NCBI GenBank assembly: GCA_910588075.1
Contig: CAJUOS010000015.1
Coordinates: 1-39,277, forward strand
Length of the DNA: 39,277 bases
DNA from: an uncultured Erysipelotrichaceae bacterium
GTDB lineage: Bacteria; Bacillota_I; Bacilli_A; Erysipelotrichales; Coprobacillaceae
Reading direction: 5' to 3'
Shown here: piece by piece, positions 16,158 to 24,604 of the stretch
Position numbering within the stretch: the stretch's first letter is position 1
How the letters are laid out: the number at the start of each line of letters is the position of its first letter
The notes under the pieces: model-generated
What the model was told of the DNA's origin: nothing
Seen by the model: the letters and a program-made list of their open reading frames with translations, nothing else
Database searches by the model: none
Translations under genes and position numbers: made by a program

Positions 16158-17271
16158 ATACTTCACCTACCTGTTCTAATAAATGATTAACAATCTCTAT
16201 TTGCTCATTTGTTAAATCCAAATTTTTCATCTCATGATAAAATTGTGAAAATAATGTCTTTGTATCCATTTCTTCTAGTTTTTGTATAGAATGTGATGAT
16301 AATTGTTTTTGTTGATGAACAATATGAGAATATGTAATTTGTAATAAATTTGGATAAAGACTTCTTAATTGATCTATGGCATGAGGGATTAAAACATCAT
16401 CTTGTAATTCAAATGCTAAAAAATCATCTTTTTTCTTAATAAACTCAATATCCATAAATTGTTTAAATGTTCCTACATATTTCTTTAAAGTACAACTAGG
16501 ATGTAATTCATGTAAATGAATTGACATATCTTTAGTATCTACAACAACAAAAGATTTTTTTTGTTTGACTTCATCAAATGAATAACACATAAGTGAACCA
16601 CTATAACGAATTGTTTGTCTTGATACATGTTGAGGAGCATGTAAATGTCCTAATGCAACATAATCAAAATCTTGAAATAATGAAGCATCTATAACTTCAC
16701 TTCCACCTACACTTAATGGTATTTCTGATTCACTTGTTAAACTTGTCTTTCCTACAAATTGATGTGTAATAAGAATATTTTGATAATGAGAATCAATATG
16801 TTGTTGTGATAAATAAAATTGTATAGCTTCTTGATAATTATAATTTTCATCTATTTCATACAAATTTTTAATATGTGATGGTTTAACAAATGGTAATAAA
16901 TAAAAACGAGTATTTTCTTTTTCTACATAAGTCATTTCCTTTTGTAGATATGTTTCTATGTGTAACCCTAACTGTGATAAAATAGAACTTGCAAAATGTA
17001 TACGATCACTACTATCATGATTACCACTTATCATAAGAACTTCTATTTGATATTTTAATAAAGCTTGACTTAAAAAATCATCTAATAAATTCACTGCTTC
17101 TTGACTAGGAATGAAACGATCATAGATATCCCCTGCTATAATTAACAAATGTATATCTTCTTTTTTCATATAATCCAATAATTCAAATAATAATTCTCTT
17201 TGAATATCAAGCAATGAACATTGATGAATGACTTTTCCAAGATGCAAATCTGCGATATGTACAAATTTCAT
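16144..17271 (-). CDS. sbcD: SbcD, nuclease subunit (Mre11-like)
   Basis: A calcineurin-like phosphoesterase that supplies the Mn-dependent nuclease of the SbcCD complex. The metal-binding motifs are in order: DLHLG (Asp8, His10), GDIYDR (Asp48), GNHDS (Asn84, His85), ITHQF near residue 168 and ALGHLH near 215. A C-terminal capping domain fills the rest of the 375 residues. GGAGGAG precedes the ATG. It is second in a GNAT-sbcD-sbcC operon, 22 bases after the GNAT gene. Confidence 0.96.
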   Translation of the reverse strand: MKFVHIADLHLGKVIHQCSLLDIQRELLFELLDYMKKEDIHLLIIAGDIYDRFIPSQEAVNLLDDFLSQALLKYQIEVLMISGNHDSSDRIHFASSILSQLGLHIETYLQKEMTYVEKENTRFYLLPFVKPSHIKNLYEIDENYNYQEAIQFYLSQQHIDSHYQNILITHQFVGKTSLTSESEIPLSVGGSEVIDASLFQDFDYVALGHLHAPQHVSRQTIRYSGSLMCYSFDEVKQKKSFVVVDTKDMSIHLHELHPSCTLKKYVGTFKQFMDIEFIKKKDDFLAFELQDDVLIPHAIDQLRSLYPNLLQITYSHIVHQQKQLSSHSIQKLEEMDTKTLFSQFYHEMKNLDLTNEQIEIVNHLLEQVGEVYETH

Positions 17272-17293
17272 AATACTCCTCCTATCTCATTTT

Positions 17294-17689
17294 TTATAAA
17301 TACCATTTATATATTCTTTTTTCCTTTTCTTCTCTAGTAAAAAATTTTTTTAATTTGGATGGAATTTTTCTTGTTTCAAGATATTTACATCCTAATTTTT
17401 CTATTGTTTTTAAAGAAGCAATATTATAAGGATCACATGTTATTATTAAATGATCTTTTGTTATATATTGTTTTAACAATAAACATGCTTGATAGGCAAA
17501 ATAATGACCTTGATACTCTTCATAGATTGTATAACCAATATGTCCATCATAATACCTCTCTTCATCATTTCCGCTTCTCAATACAATTCTACCTACCTCC
17601 AAAGAATCGACAAATATACCATATATAGTATATGGAGTAAACCCTTGAGGTAAATGCTCATTGATATTTTCTAACAATTTTAACTCCAT
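17294..17689 (-). CDS. GNAT-family N-acetyltransferase, RimJ/RimL-like
   Basis: The 131-residue sequence has an acetyl-CoA-binding core GHIGYTIYEEYQGHYFAYQA (residues ~50-70) and a C-terminal NIASLKTIEKLGCKYLE strand-helix, where an Asn and Ser follow a DP turn as in RimJ/RimL-like enzymes. It is shorter at the N-terminus than most, starting right at the first beta strand. The acceptor substrate cannot be predicted. GGAAG precedes the ATG. It leads the sbcD-sbcC operon, an association that I regard as positional only. Confidence 0.82.
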   Translation of the reverse strand: MELKLLENINEHLPQGFTPYTIYGIFVDSLEVGRIVLRSGNDEERYYDGHIGYTIYEEYQGHYFAYQACLLLKQYITKDHLIITCDPYNIASLKTIEKLGCKYLETRKIPSKLKKFFTREEKEKRIYKWYL

Positions 17690-17734
17690 AATTTCACTTC
17701 CTATTATTTATTATATCATTGATTTTTGCAAAAA

Positions 17735-17763
17735 CGGATAAATTTTGTGGAAAATTGGATAAA
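17735..17763 (+). promoter_or_regulatory. Direct repeats upstream of the LytTR genes
   Basis: GGATAAAT occurs at 17735-17742 and again at 17756-17763, exactly 21 bases start to start (two helical turns). LytTR proteins bind pairs of short direct repeats with this phasing. The repeats lie about 30-55 bases before a TATAAA-type -10 (17790-17795) that lacks a good -35, as expected for an activated promoter. The repeat bases do not match the AgrA-type consensus well. Confidence 0.5.
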
Positions 17764-17821
17764 TCTAAGAACACAATAAATAAAAAAAATTATAAAATAA
17801 TTATATAAGGAAGGTGAGAAG

Positions 17822-18511
17822 ATGAATATTCTTATTTTAGAAAATCAAAATAATTATTTTCAACAAATTAAATCACTTGTTGAAGATTATATGTTTTCCC
17901 AAAATGAAATAGATGAATATAAAATTGATATTTTAAAAGATTGTGATTATTCTAAAACATATGATGCAGCATTCTTCTATTTAAATAAAAAATATACACA
18001 ATCTTTAGACATTGCTAAACTGATGAAAAAAAATAATCCTAATTGTATTATATTTTTTATTTCTGATTGTTATCATTATATACATGAAGCATTTCAAATT
18101 AATGCTTTTCAATATATTTTTAAATTTATGGATTATTCTTTTTTTCAAAAAGAAATGGAACGAATGTTATTAAATTATAAAAAAAGAAATTTTAAATTTA
18201 TGCTTCATACAAATAGTGGTAAGATATTGTTTAGAACAAAAGATATTATATATGTAGAAAGCTATTATAATCATCTTAAAATTATTACAACAAAGAATAC
18301 ATATATATCTAATATTAAACAAAAGAATAATCTTCATAAAATACTTAAAACATCAAGTTTTATAAAAATACAAAGAAGTTTTATTATTAATATGAATCAT
18401 ATTATGTATTTTACTCATAATGGTGTATTATTAAAAAATAAAGTATTTTTACCAACTTCTCCATTAAGAAAAGAACAAATCATGTTAGAATATAATAAAT
18501 TCCAAAAATAG
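17822..18511 (+). CDS. LytTR response-regulator-like protein, inactive receiver
   Basis: An N-terminal CheY-like domain (about residues 1-115) is joined to a LytTR DNA-binding domain (about 130-225: FRTKDIIYVESYYNHLKII, then a FIKIQRSFIINMNHI strand typical of LytTR). The receiver appears unable to accept phosphate: the acidic pocket is ENQ at residues 7-9 instead of Asp-Asp, and the acceptor Asp is Tyr53 in YDAAFFYL when aligned with the next gene. The switch lysine is kept (FKF). The gene is followed after 11 bases by an intact homologue. No histidine kinase lies nearby. A role as a phosphorylation-independent partner or competitor of the second regulator is inference. Confidence 0.88.
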   Translation: MNILILENQNNYFQQIKSLVEDYMFSQNEIDEYKIDILKDCDYSKTYDAAFFYLNKKYTQSLDIAKLMKKNNPNCIIFFISDCYHYIHEAFQINAFQYIFKFMDYSFFQKEMERMLLNYKKRNFKFMLHTNSGKILFRTKDIIYVESYYNHLKIITTKNTYISNIKQKNNLHKILKTSSFIKIQRSFIINMNHIMYFTHNGVLLKNKVFLPTSPLRKEQIMLEYNKFQK

Positions 18512-18522
18512 AGGAGAAAATT

Positions 18523-19248
18523 ATGAAAGTTTTAGTTTGTGATGATGATAAAACAGCAGTAGAAACAATCATTAAAATTATACATAAAACAACCCCTAAA
18601 GAAATAAATATATCAATCACTGGATTATCAAAAACCAAAGATATTCTTGAAAATACTGAACGTAATTCTTATGATATAGCTTTCTTAGATATTGAAATGT
18701 CATCTCTCAATGGGATTAAATTAGGTGCAATACTTCAAAAAAAGAATCCACACTGTATTCTTATCTTTATTTCAAGTTATCCACAATATGTAACAGATGC
18801 TTTTAGTATTAAAGCATTTCAATACTTATATAAACCTATTGATGAAAAAAGATTTCAAAGAGAATATATGAAAGCTCTTCAAATTTGTTGTAAAATTAAA
18901 GCAACTTGTATATTTAATACATTGGAAGGTAAAAAAATAATTCAACCAAGAGATATTTTATATATTGAAACATACTATAAAAGAATAAAAATTGTAACTA
19001 TACATGAAATATTTTTATCTAGTATTAAAAATAAGCAACATGTTATTGAAACACTTAAGAATTTTGATTTTATTTCTGTTCATCAAAGTTTCTATGTCAA
19101 TATGAATCATATATATTCTGTTCATTCTAACTATGTTACTTTATATAATCACAAACAACTTCCTATTTCTATTGCTAGAAGTGAAGATGTTAAAAAAGCA
19201 TTTCATAATTTTATTATTCAACAAGCATTACAATATCCAGATTTTTAA
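18523..19248 (+). CDS. LytTR-family response regulator
   Basis: The receiver domain is intact: acidic pocket DDD at residues 7-9, phosphoacceptor Asp56 in FLDIEMSSLNG, a conserved IFISSYP strand and switch lysine in YLYKP. Residues about 135-235 are a LytTR DNA-binding domain (PRDILYIETYYKRIKIVT, SVHQSFYVNMNHI). The architecture is that of AgrA/ComE/LytR regulators of peptide signalling, toxins or cell-wall functions. Unlike those systems, there is no sensor kinase or peptide gene in the window. GAGGAG precedes the ATG; it is co-transcribed with the pseudo-receiver gene and ends in a shared bidirectional terminator. Confidence 0.93.
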   Translation: MKVLVCDDDKTAVETIIKIIHKTTPKEINISITGLSKTKDILENTERNSYDIAFLDIEMSSLNGIKLGAILQKKNPHCILIFISSYPQYVTDAFSIKAFQYLYKPIDEKRFQREYMKALQICCKIKATCIFNTLEGKKIIQPRDILYIETYYKRIKIVTIHEIFLSSIKNKQHVIETLKNFDFISVHQSFYVNMNHIYSVHSNYVTLYNHKQLPISIARSEDVKKAFHNFIIQQALQYPDF

Positions 19249-19290
19249 AAAGGATAAGTTTCCATTAAAAATGAATTCTTTATCCTTTTT
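19247..19290. terminator. Bidirectional terminator between LytTR genes
   Basis: A perfect 11-bp stem (19247-19257 with 19280-19290), starting within the plus-strand stop codon and ending in the minus-strand one, with A and T runs at both ends. Confidence 0.8.
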
Positions 19291-19675
19291 AAATACTTAA
19301 TATTTGACCATTATCTAAAACAATATATTCGCTTTGAATATCTTTTATATGATAATGATTTATAAATATATCTTTACGTACTTCAACAAAATATAAATTT
19401 TCAAATAAATTAGAAATAGAATCCCAAAATTGATAACATAAATATGTTTCATTTTTTCCATAGATAGTTATTTTCTGTTGATGATAATGCACATAATATA
19501 TCATTGCTAATCTTATTTTTTTGATTTGATTATTTTCATCAACAACATCTATTGTTTGCATTTGATATTCTATAAACTTCTTTAGTCTCAAAGCATCTTC
19601 TTGATTTTGAGGATGATATTGAATTTCAATTTCTTTATCATCATTATCCATATCTTCTAAAAAATCAAAATTCAT
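19289..19675 (-). CDS. Stand-alone LytTR-domain protein (128 aa)
   Basis: Residues about 45-128 align by eye with the LytTR domains of the two regulators on the other strand: IRLAMIYYVHYHQQKITIYG, a central FWDSISNLFENLYFVEVRKDIFINHYHI stretch with the family's F-x-x-V/I-x-x-x-x-x-IN signature, and YIVLDNGQILSI at the end. The first 40 residues are acidic and glutamine-rich and are not a receiver. Small receiver-less LytTR proteins usually autoregulate with a membrane partner; here instead it follows the SNF2 helicase gene by 14 bases with AAAGGTGG eight bases before the ATG. A DNA-binding accessory to the helicase, or a third regulator in the cluster, are both possible. Confidence 0.75.
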   Translation of the reverse strand: MNFDFLEDMDNDDKEIEIQYHPQNQEDALRLKKFIEYQMQTIDVVDENNQIKKIRLAMIYYVHYHQQKITIYGKNETYLCYQFWDSISNLFENLYFVEVRKDIFINHYHIKDIQSEYIVLDNGQILSI

Positions 19676-19689
19676 TGTCTATCCCACCT

Positions 19690-22600
19690 TTATTTATTAT
19701 CTATAAGAAATAGCGATTGAATATCTTCTATACTCATTGTAGAAATACTGCCATGATTCTCTTCTACAAAAGTATCAGCTAAATTCTTTTTTTGATTTTG
19801 TAATTTCATTATTTTTTCTTCTATACTATTTTTCATAATCAATGAAAAAACTTGTACTGTTTCACTTTGACCTATACGATGTGCCCTATCTGTTGCTTGA
19901 TTTTTAGCAGACATATTCCACCATGGATCGTAATGAATAACAGCCTGTGCAGCAGTTAAATTTAATCCTGATCCCCCTGCTTTTAAAGAAATCAAAAAGA
20001 GTGTGGTTTGATTTGTCTGGAAAGCATCAACCATTTCTTTTCTTTTTTCTTTTGGTATTGAACCATCTAATAAATAATAACTTACATGTTCTTTTTGACA
20101 TTGTTCTTCTATAAGATGAAGAACACTTGTAAATGATGAAAACAGAAGAATTTTTTGATTATTATCTTTTAATGAATGAATAAGTTCCATACAGCCTTTT
20201 AATTTTGATGAAGGTTCACTTATGTTTTCATAAAGTAAACGTGGTTCTTGACATAATTGGCGTAATCTTGTCAACATAGCTAAAACATCTATTCTTCCTA
20301 ATTGATTTAAGTTCAATTTTTCTTGTAATGTTTTATTAACTTGTACTAATGAAGAAAGATATAACTTTTCTTCTTCCTCATTGAAATGAAAATACATAGT
20401 TTTTTCAATCTTAGCTGGTAACTCTTTTAATACATCTTTTTTATTTCTTCTTAAAATAAATGGTGTAATCATTTGTTTTAAACGTGCTTGTTTTTCTTCA
20501 TCATGTTCTTTTACTATTGGTCTTTCATAATGTTCTAAGAAATAAGAATAATGATAAAGATAATGAGGCATTAAAAAGTCAAAAAGAGACCACATTTCAG
20601 CTAAAGAATTTTCAATTGGTGTGCCTGTCAAAGCAAAACGTTGCTTAGATTTTAAACGTTTAACACTTATAGCATTTCTTGTTTTAGGGTTCTTGATATA
20701 TTGTGCTTCATCTAAAATTATGGTATGAAAATTGATTTTTTCATATAAATCAATGTCTCGACGCAAATAATCATATGAAGTAATAATAACATCAAACAAA
20801 GAAATATTTTGAATTTGTTCATCACGTTGTAATTTTTGACCATATATACACTTTACATTCAAATGAGCTGAAAATTTCATTATTTCATCTTGCCAATTCA
20901 ATAATAAACTTGCTGGTGTAATAACAAGTGAAGGCATATTGAATTCTTTCATACTTTCTAAATATACAATAATTTGTAATGTCTTTCCTAATCCCATATC
21001 ATCAGCAAGAATACCTGAAAATCCATAATATTCCATTAAACGTAACCATTCATAACCTTGAATCTGATATTCTCTTAATATATTTTGATAAATACTAGGA
21101 ACTTGGAAAGATGGAGGATTTTCAAATCCATCTACAAAGGCTTGAAATGCTTCACTTCTTGAATAAGAAAGATGAGATTGTTTATCAGCTAAATTTTCTA
21201 TTTCAAACAAACGATATGTTGGAATTGATAATGTGTCTTGATAAAAATCTTGAGCATTTAATTGTAATGATGATGTCAACTCTTCCAATTCTTTGAGTTC
21301 TTTATTTTGTAATGACAATAACTGACCATTTTTTAATTTATAAAATTTTCTCTTTTTCTTATATGCTTTAAGAATATCATAAAGTTCATCTTTATTAATA
21401 TTAATACTATCAATATTAATTTCTAACAAATGATGAGATAAATGAACCCCTACTTGAACCTTCATTTGTTGAGTTGTTGATAAATTTTTTAATGAATCAC
21501 TAATATAAACTTGGCAATAGTTAGAAAGATATGGTAATCCCTCTTTAATGAAAGAATAAGTAAAATCATAGTCATATAATAAATATAAAATATGTTCATC
21601 TTGATCTTCTATATATGGTTTTAAATAATTTTCAATCAAATCAACCTCTTTAGATATATGTAAATTATTTTTATCAAAACCATAAGCGATATAATCATCA
21701 TAAATATACTCTAATTGAATATATATTTGATCTTGTGTTGTCATATCCGCATAAAGATTAATGACATTTTCTTGATGATATTCATCAAAAAGATGTGTAT
21801 CTAATTGAATATAATCTAATAAATCTATTAAAACATACTTATAAAAATCATAAATAGCATTTTGTGGAATATAAAAACCACCTTGACTTTTCAATAATTT
21901 TTGAATAAAAATTAAACATTGACCATTTTCATCAAAACAATAACGATATAAAATATCATTGTTAAAAGTATATATATAACATGAAGACATAAGAATATCT
22001 TCAAACTCTTGATATTCTTTAAAATCTAATACATAACTTTCTTCTTTAAATGTTATATCCAAAGGAATTTGATATTTTTTAACATCAAAAGAAATATCAC
22101 AATATATAGAAGGTAAACTATTCATTAAATTATAAAATTCATCAATCATTGTTTCATCAATGATAAGTGTTTTTATAATTCCTTTTTGAAGTATTTTATT
22201 TTTCATAAAACATTTTTCAATAAAAGATAAAATTTCTAATGAATCATCATCAAAAGCATCATAACTATGAATAAATTCAAAATTCTTTCCATACTTCATA
22301 TTCTCATGATGTGTAATAGCATGTAAAAAAGCTTCAATATTTCTAACAATATATGCTTGAGTTAAATGAATAATTTTTAAAGTTATAAGTAAGTAATCTT
22401 TCTCTTTAATCACAAAAACTTTGAGTTGATATTGTTGAGAAGATAAAGGAATCATTGATTCTCTTAAAAGTCGATCTTTATATAATTCTATCATTTGTAA
22501 TGATTCATTTTGTTTTTTATGTAAAATTCTTTCTTGTCTTTGTTCTTCTAATAAACGATACTTTGCCATTTTATCTTCTTCTGTATTCTTTTCATAAAAA

Positions 22601-22914
22601 TATGGAAAGTTTTGAATGTCTAATTTCTTTAAAAAAAACAAAATACTTCCACAATGACGGCAAGCACTTCTGATAGTTTCATGTTCACAGCTACAATGAT
22701 ATTGGATAACTTCTCCAGAAAAACTTATTTTCATAGCTATAATACTTTTTTTCTGCCCTTCACTAAGACGAGCATTAATGCGATAACATTTATTATTTTC
22801 ATCAGTAGAAACTGTCATTCGTTCTAATAATTCTTTAATATTTAAAAAACGAGCATAGCGATATTCTTTTTCATTATTTACAATCTTTTTTATCTCATTA
22901 TCTTGAATATACAT
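19690..22914 (-). CDS. SNF2-family helicase with SWIM zinc finger
   Basis: A bacterial Snf2/Rad54-type DNA translocase of 1074 residues. It starts with a SWIM zinc finger (Cys74-x-Cys76-x8-Cys85-x-His87 in CSCEH...CRHC), followed by a long helicase-associated region without clear motifs. The helicase core comes next: ILADDMGLGKTLQ (Walker A), DEAQYIKN (Walker B), LTGTPIEN (motif III), and in the second lobe KAGGSGLNLTAA and ATDRAHRIGQ (motifs V and VI). Such proteins move on double-stranded DNA and remodel protein-DNA complexes; the bacterial role is largely unknown, with links to transcription and repair. GAGGAG precedes the ATG. It forms an operon with the small LytTR protein. Confidence 0.93.
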   Translation of the reverse strand: MYIQDNEIKKIVNNEKEYRYARFLNIKELLERMTVSTDENNKCYRINARLSEGQKKSIIAMKISFSGEVIQYHCSCEHETIRSACRHCGSILFFLKKLDIQNFPYFYEKNTEEDKMAKYRLLEEQRQERILHKKQNESLQMIELYKDRLLRESMIPLSSQQYQLKVFVIKEKDYLLITLKIIHLTQAYIVRNIEAFLHAITHHENMKYGKNFEFIHSYDAFDDDSLEILSFIEKCFMKNKILQKGIIKTLIIDETMIDEFYNLMNSLPSIYCDISFDVKKYQIPLDITFKEESYVLDFKEYQEFEDILMSSCYIYTFNNDILYRYCFDENGQCLIFIQKLLKSQGGFYIPQNAIYDFYKYVLIDLLDYIQLDTHLFDEYHQENVINLYADMTTQDQIYIQLEYIYDDYIAYGFDKNNLHISKEVDLIENYLKPYIEDQDEHILYLLYDYDFTYSFIKEGLPYLSNYCQVYISDSLKNLSTTQQMKVQVGVHLSHHLLEINIDSININKDELYDILKAYKKKRKFYKLKNGQLLSLQNKELKELEELTSSLQLNAQDFYQDTLSIPTYRLFEIENLADKQSHLSYSRSEAFQAFVDGFENPPSFQVPSIYQNILREYQIQGYEWLRLMEYYGFSGILADDMGLGKTLQIIVYLESMKEFNMPSLVITPASLLLNWQDEIMKFSAHLNVKCIYGQKLQRDEQIQNISLFDVIITSYDYLRRDIDLYEKINFHTIILDEAQYIKNPKTRNAISVKRLKSKQRFALTGTPIENSLAEMWSLFDFLMPHYLYHYSYFLEHYERPIVKEHDEEKQARLKQMITPFILRRNKKDVLKELPAKIEKTMYFHFNEEEEKLYLSSLVQVNKTLQEKLNLNQLGRIDVLAMLTRLRQLCQEPRLLYENISEPSSKLKGCMELIHSLKDNNQKILLFSSFTSVLHLIEEQCQKEHVSYYLLDGSIPKEKRKEMVDAFQTNQTTLFLISLKAGGSGLNLTAAQAVIHYDPWWNMSAKNQATDRAHRIGQSETVQVFSLIMKNSIEEKIMKLQNQKKNLADTFVEENHGSISTMSIEDIQSLFLIDNK

Positions 22915-22943
22915 GCAAATTCTCCTCTTTTATAAGATATTTT

Positions 22944-22952
22944 ATTATACCA
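22944..22952 (-). promoter_or_regulatory. Extended -10 promoter of the helicase operon
   Basis: Minus strand TGGTATAAT, i.e. a perfect TATAAT with the TGn extension, about 30 bases before the helicase ATG. No good -35 is visible, which an extended -10 tolerates. Confidence 0.5.
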
Positions 22953-23097
22953 TATTTCTTGTTAAAATGGATAAATTGATAATGAATTTTCATATTTTCT
23001 TTTTTCTTTTAATCAACAATTATCAATTCAATAATTTCTTATTATTTTCTTTATCTTCGTTTAAATTACTTTATAATGAAGTCTGGGAGTGAGAAAA

Positions 23098-24561
23098 ATG
23101 AAGAAAGCATTTAGTAATGAATTATATGTAGAACTACAATCAAAGCATATTCAAGAAAGAATTCATGAATTTGATAATAAATTATATCTTGAATTTGGTG
23201 GAAAACTGTTTGATGACCATCATGCTTCAAGAGTCTTACCAGGATTTGAACCTGATAGTAAATTAAAAATGTTATTAACTTTAAAAGATAAAGTTGAAGT
23301 TATTATTGCTGTATGTGCAAAAGATTTAGAAAGACATAAAGTAAGAGGAGATTTAGGTATTTCTTATGATGATGAAGTTATTCGTCTTATTGATGAATAT
23401 AATCGTGTTGGTCTTTATGTTGGAAGTGTTACAATTACCCAATATAAAAATCAAAATGCAGCTGATACATTTAAAACAAAATTAGAAAACATGGGAATAA
23501 AGGTTTTCTTACAATATCCTATTGAAGGATATCCTCATAATGTAGAAAAAATTATTTCATCTGAAGGATTTGGAAAAAATGATTATATTGAAACAAGTAA
23601 ACCATTAATCGTTGTAACTGCACCAGGGCCTGGTTCTGGAAAAATGGCAACATGCTTATCTCAGCTTTATCATGAACATTTACATGGTATTAATGCTGGA
23701 TATGCCAAATTTGAAACCTTTCCTATTTGGAATTTACCATTAAAACATCCTGTTAATTTAGCTTATGAAGCAGCAACTATTGATTTAAATGATGTTAATA
23801 TGATTGATCCATTCCATTTGGAAACTTATAATGAAACAACTGTAAACTATAATCGTGATATTGAAATTTTCCCTGTACTACAAACAATGTTTAATAAAAT
23901 ATTTGGAACTTCTCCATATGCTTCCCCTACTGATATGGGTGTTAATATGGCTGGATATGCTATTATAGATGATGAAGCTGCTTGTGATGCAAGTCGTCGT
24001 GAAATAGTTAGAAGATATTATCATGCTCAAGTTGATTATATTATGGGTAAAATTAATACCAACTCACTTGACAAAATGCAAATGTTATTATCTCAAGCTG
24101 ATGTTTATGCTAGAAATCGTAAATGTGCAACAATTGCTAATGAGATTGCTGATATACAAAAAAGTCCTGTTTGTGCTATTGAGTTAAATGATGGTCATCT
24201 TATTAGTGGAAAAACATCTTCTTTACTCAGATGTTCTAGTGCAGCATTATTAAATGCTTTAAAATATTTAGCAGGTATTGATCAAGAAATTCAATTGATT
24301 TCTCCTAACATGTTAAAATCTATTTTATCATTAAAAAATGATTATTTAAATATTGCAAATCCATTATTAGATATAGATGAGGTCTTATTAACACTATCTA
24401 TTGCTTCAGCTCAAGATGAAAATGCAAGTCAATGCTTAAAAGCTTTACCATTATTAAAAAATTGTGAAATTCATTCTACAGTTATTTTAAGCAAAAAAGA
24501 TACTGCTACATTAAGAAAATTACATATGAACTTAACTTGTGATCCTAAGTACCCTGCTTAG
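23098..24561 (+). CDS. DUF1846 (UPF0371) protein
   Basis: The ~487-residue length and the sequence match the DUF1846 family, conserved in many Firmicutes and of unknown function. The first half contains a Rossmann-like nucleotide-binding loop VVTAPGPGSGKMATCLSQ (residues ~180), and the middle has a conserved FPIWNLPLKHPVNLAYEAAT segment. A second alpha/beta half follows. It is soluble with no signal peptide. The start is ATG at 23098, eight bases after GGGAG; a GTG at 23089 is inside that site. TATAAT at about 23071-23076 is a plausible -10. It is transcribed alone and ends in its own terminator. Related structures suggest an ATP-grasp- or kinase-like nucleotide fold, but I would not assign an activity. 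Confidence 0.92.
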   Translation: MKKAFSNELYVELQSKHIQERIHEFDNKLYLEFGGKLFDDHHASRVLPGFEPDSKLKMLLTLKDKVEVIIAVCAKDLERHKVRGDLGISYDDEVIRLIDEYNRVGLYVGSVTITQYKNQNAADTFKTKLENMGIKVFLQYPIEGYPHNVEKIISSEGFGKNDYIETSKPLIVVTAPGPGSGKMATCLSQLYHEHLHGINAGYAKFETFPIWNLPLKHPVNLAYEAATIDLNDVNMIDPFHLETYNETTVNYNRDIEIFPVLQTMFNKIFGTSPYASPTDMGVNMAGYAIIDDEAACDASRREIVRRYYHAQVDYIMGKINTNSLDKMQMLLSQADVYARNRKCATIANEIADIQKSPVCAIELNDGHLISGKTSSLLRCSSAALLNALKYLAGIDQEIQLISPNMLKSILSLKNDYLNIANPLLDIDEVLLTLSIASAQDENASQCLKALPLLKNCEIHSTVILSKKDTATLRKLHMNLTCDPKYPA

Positions 24562-24570
24562 GATTTTTTA
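24542..24570 (+). terminator. DUF1846 gene terminator
   Basis: A perfect 8-bp stem (24542-24549 with 24557-24564) overlapping the stop codon, 7-base loop, then TTTTTA. Confidence 0.85.
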
Positions 24571-24573
24571 TAT

Positions 24574-24604
24574 AGAAAAAAAGACAAAGAAACTCCTTTG
24601 TCTT
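24574..24604 (-). terminator. LCP gene terminator
   Basis: Minus strand: a perfect 9-bp stem (24604-24596 with 24589-24581), 6-base loop, seven U. It abuts the converging terminator at 24542-24570. Confidence 0.85.
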
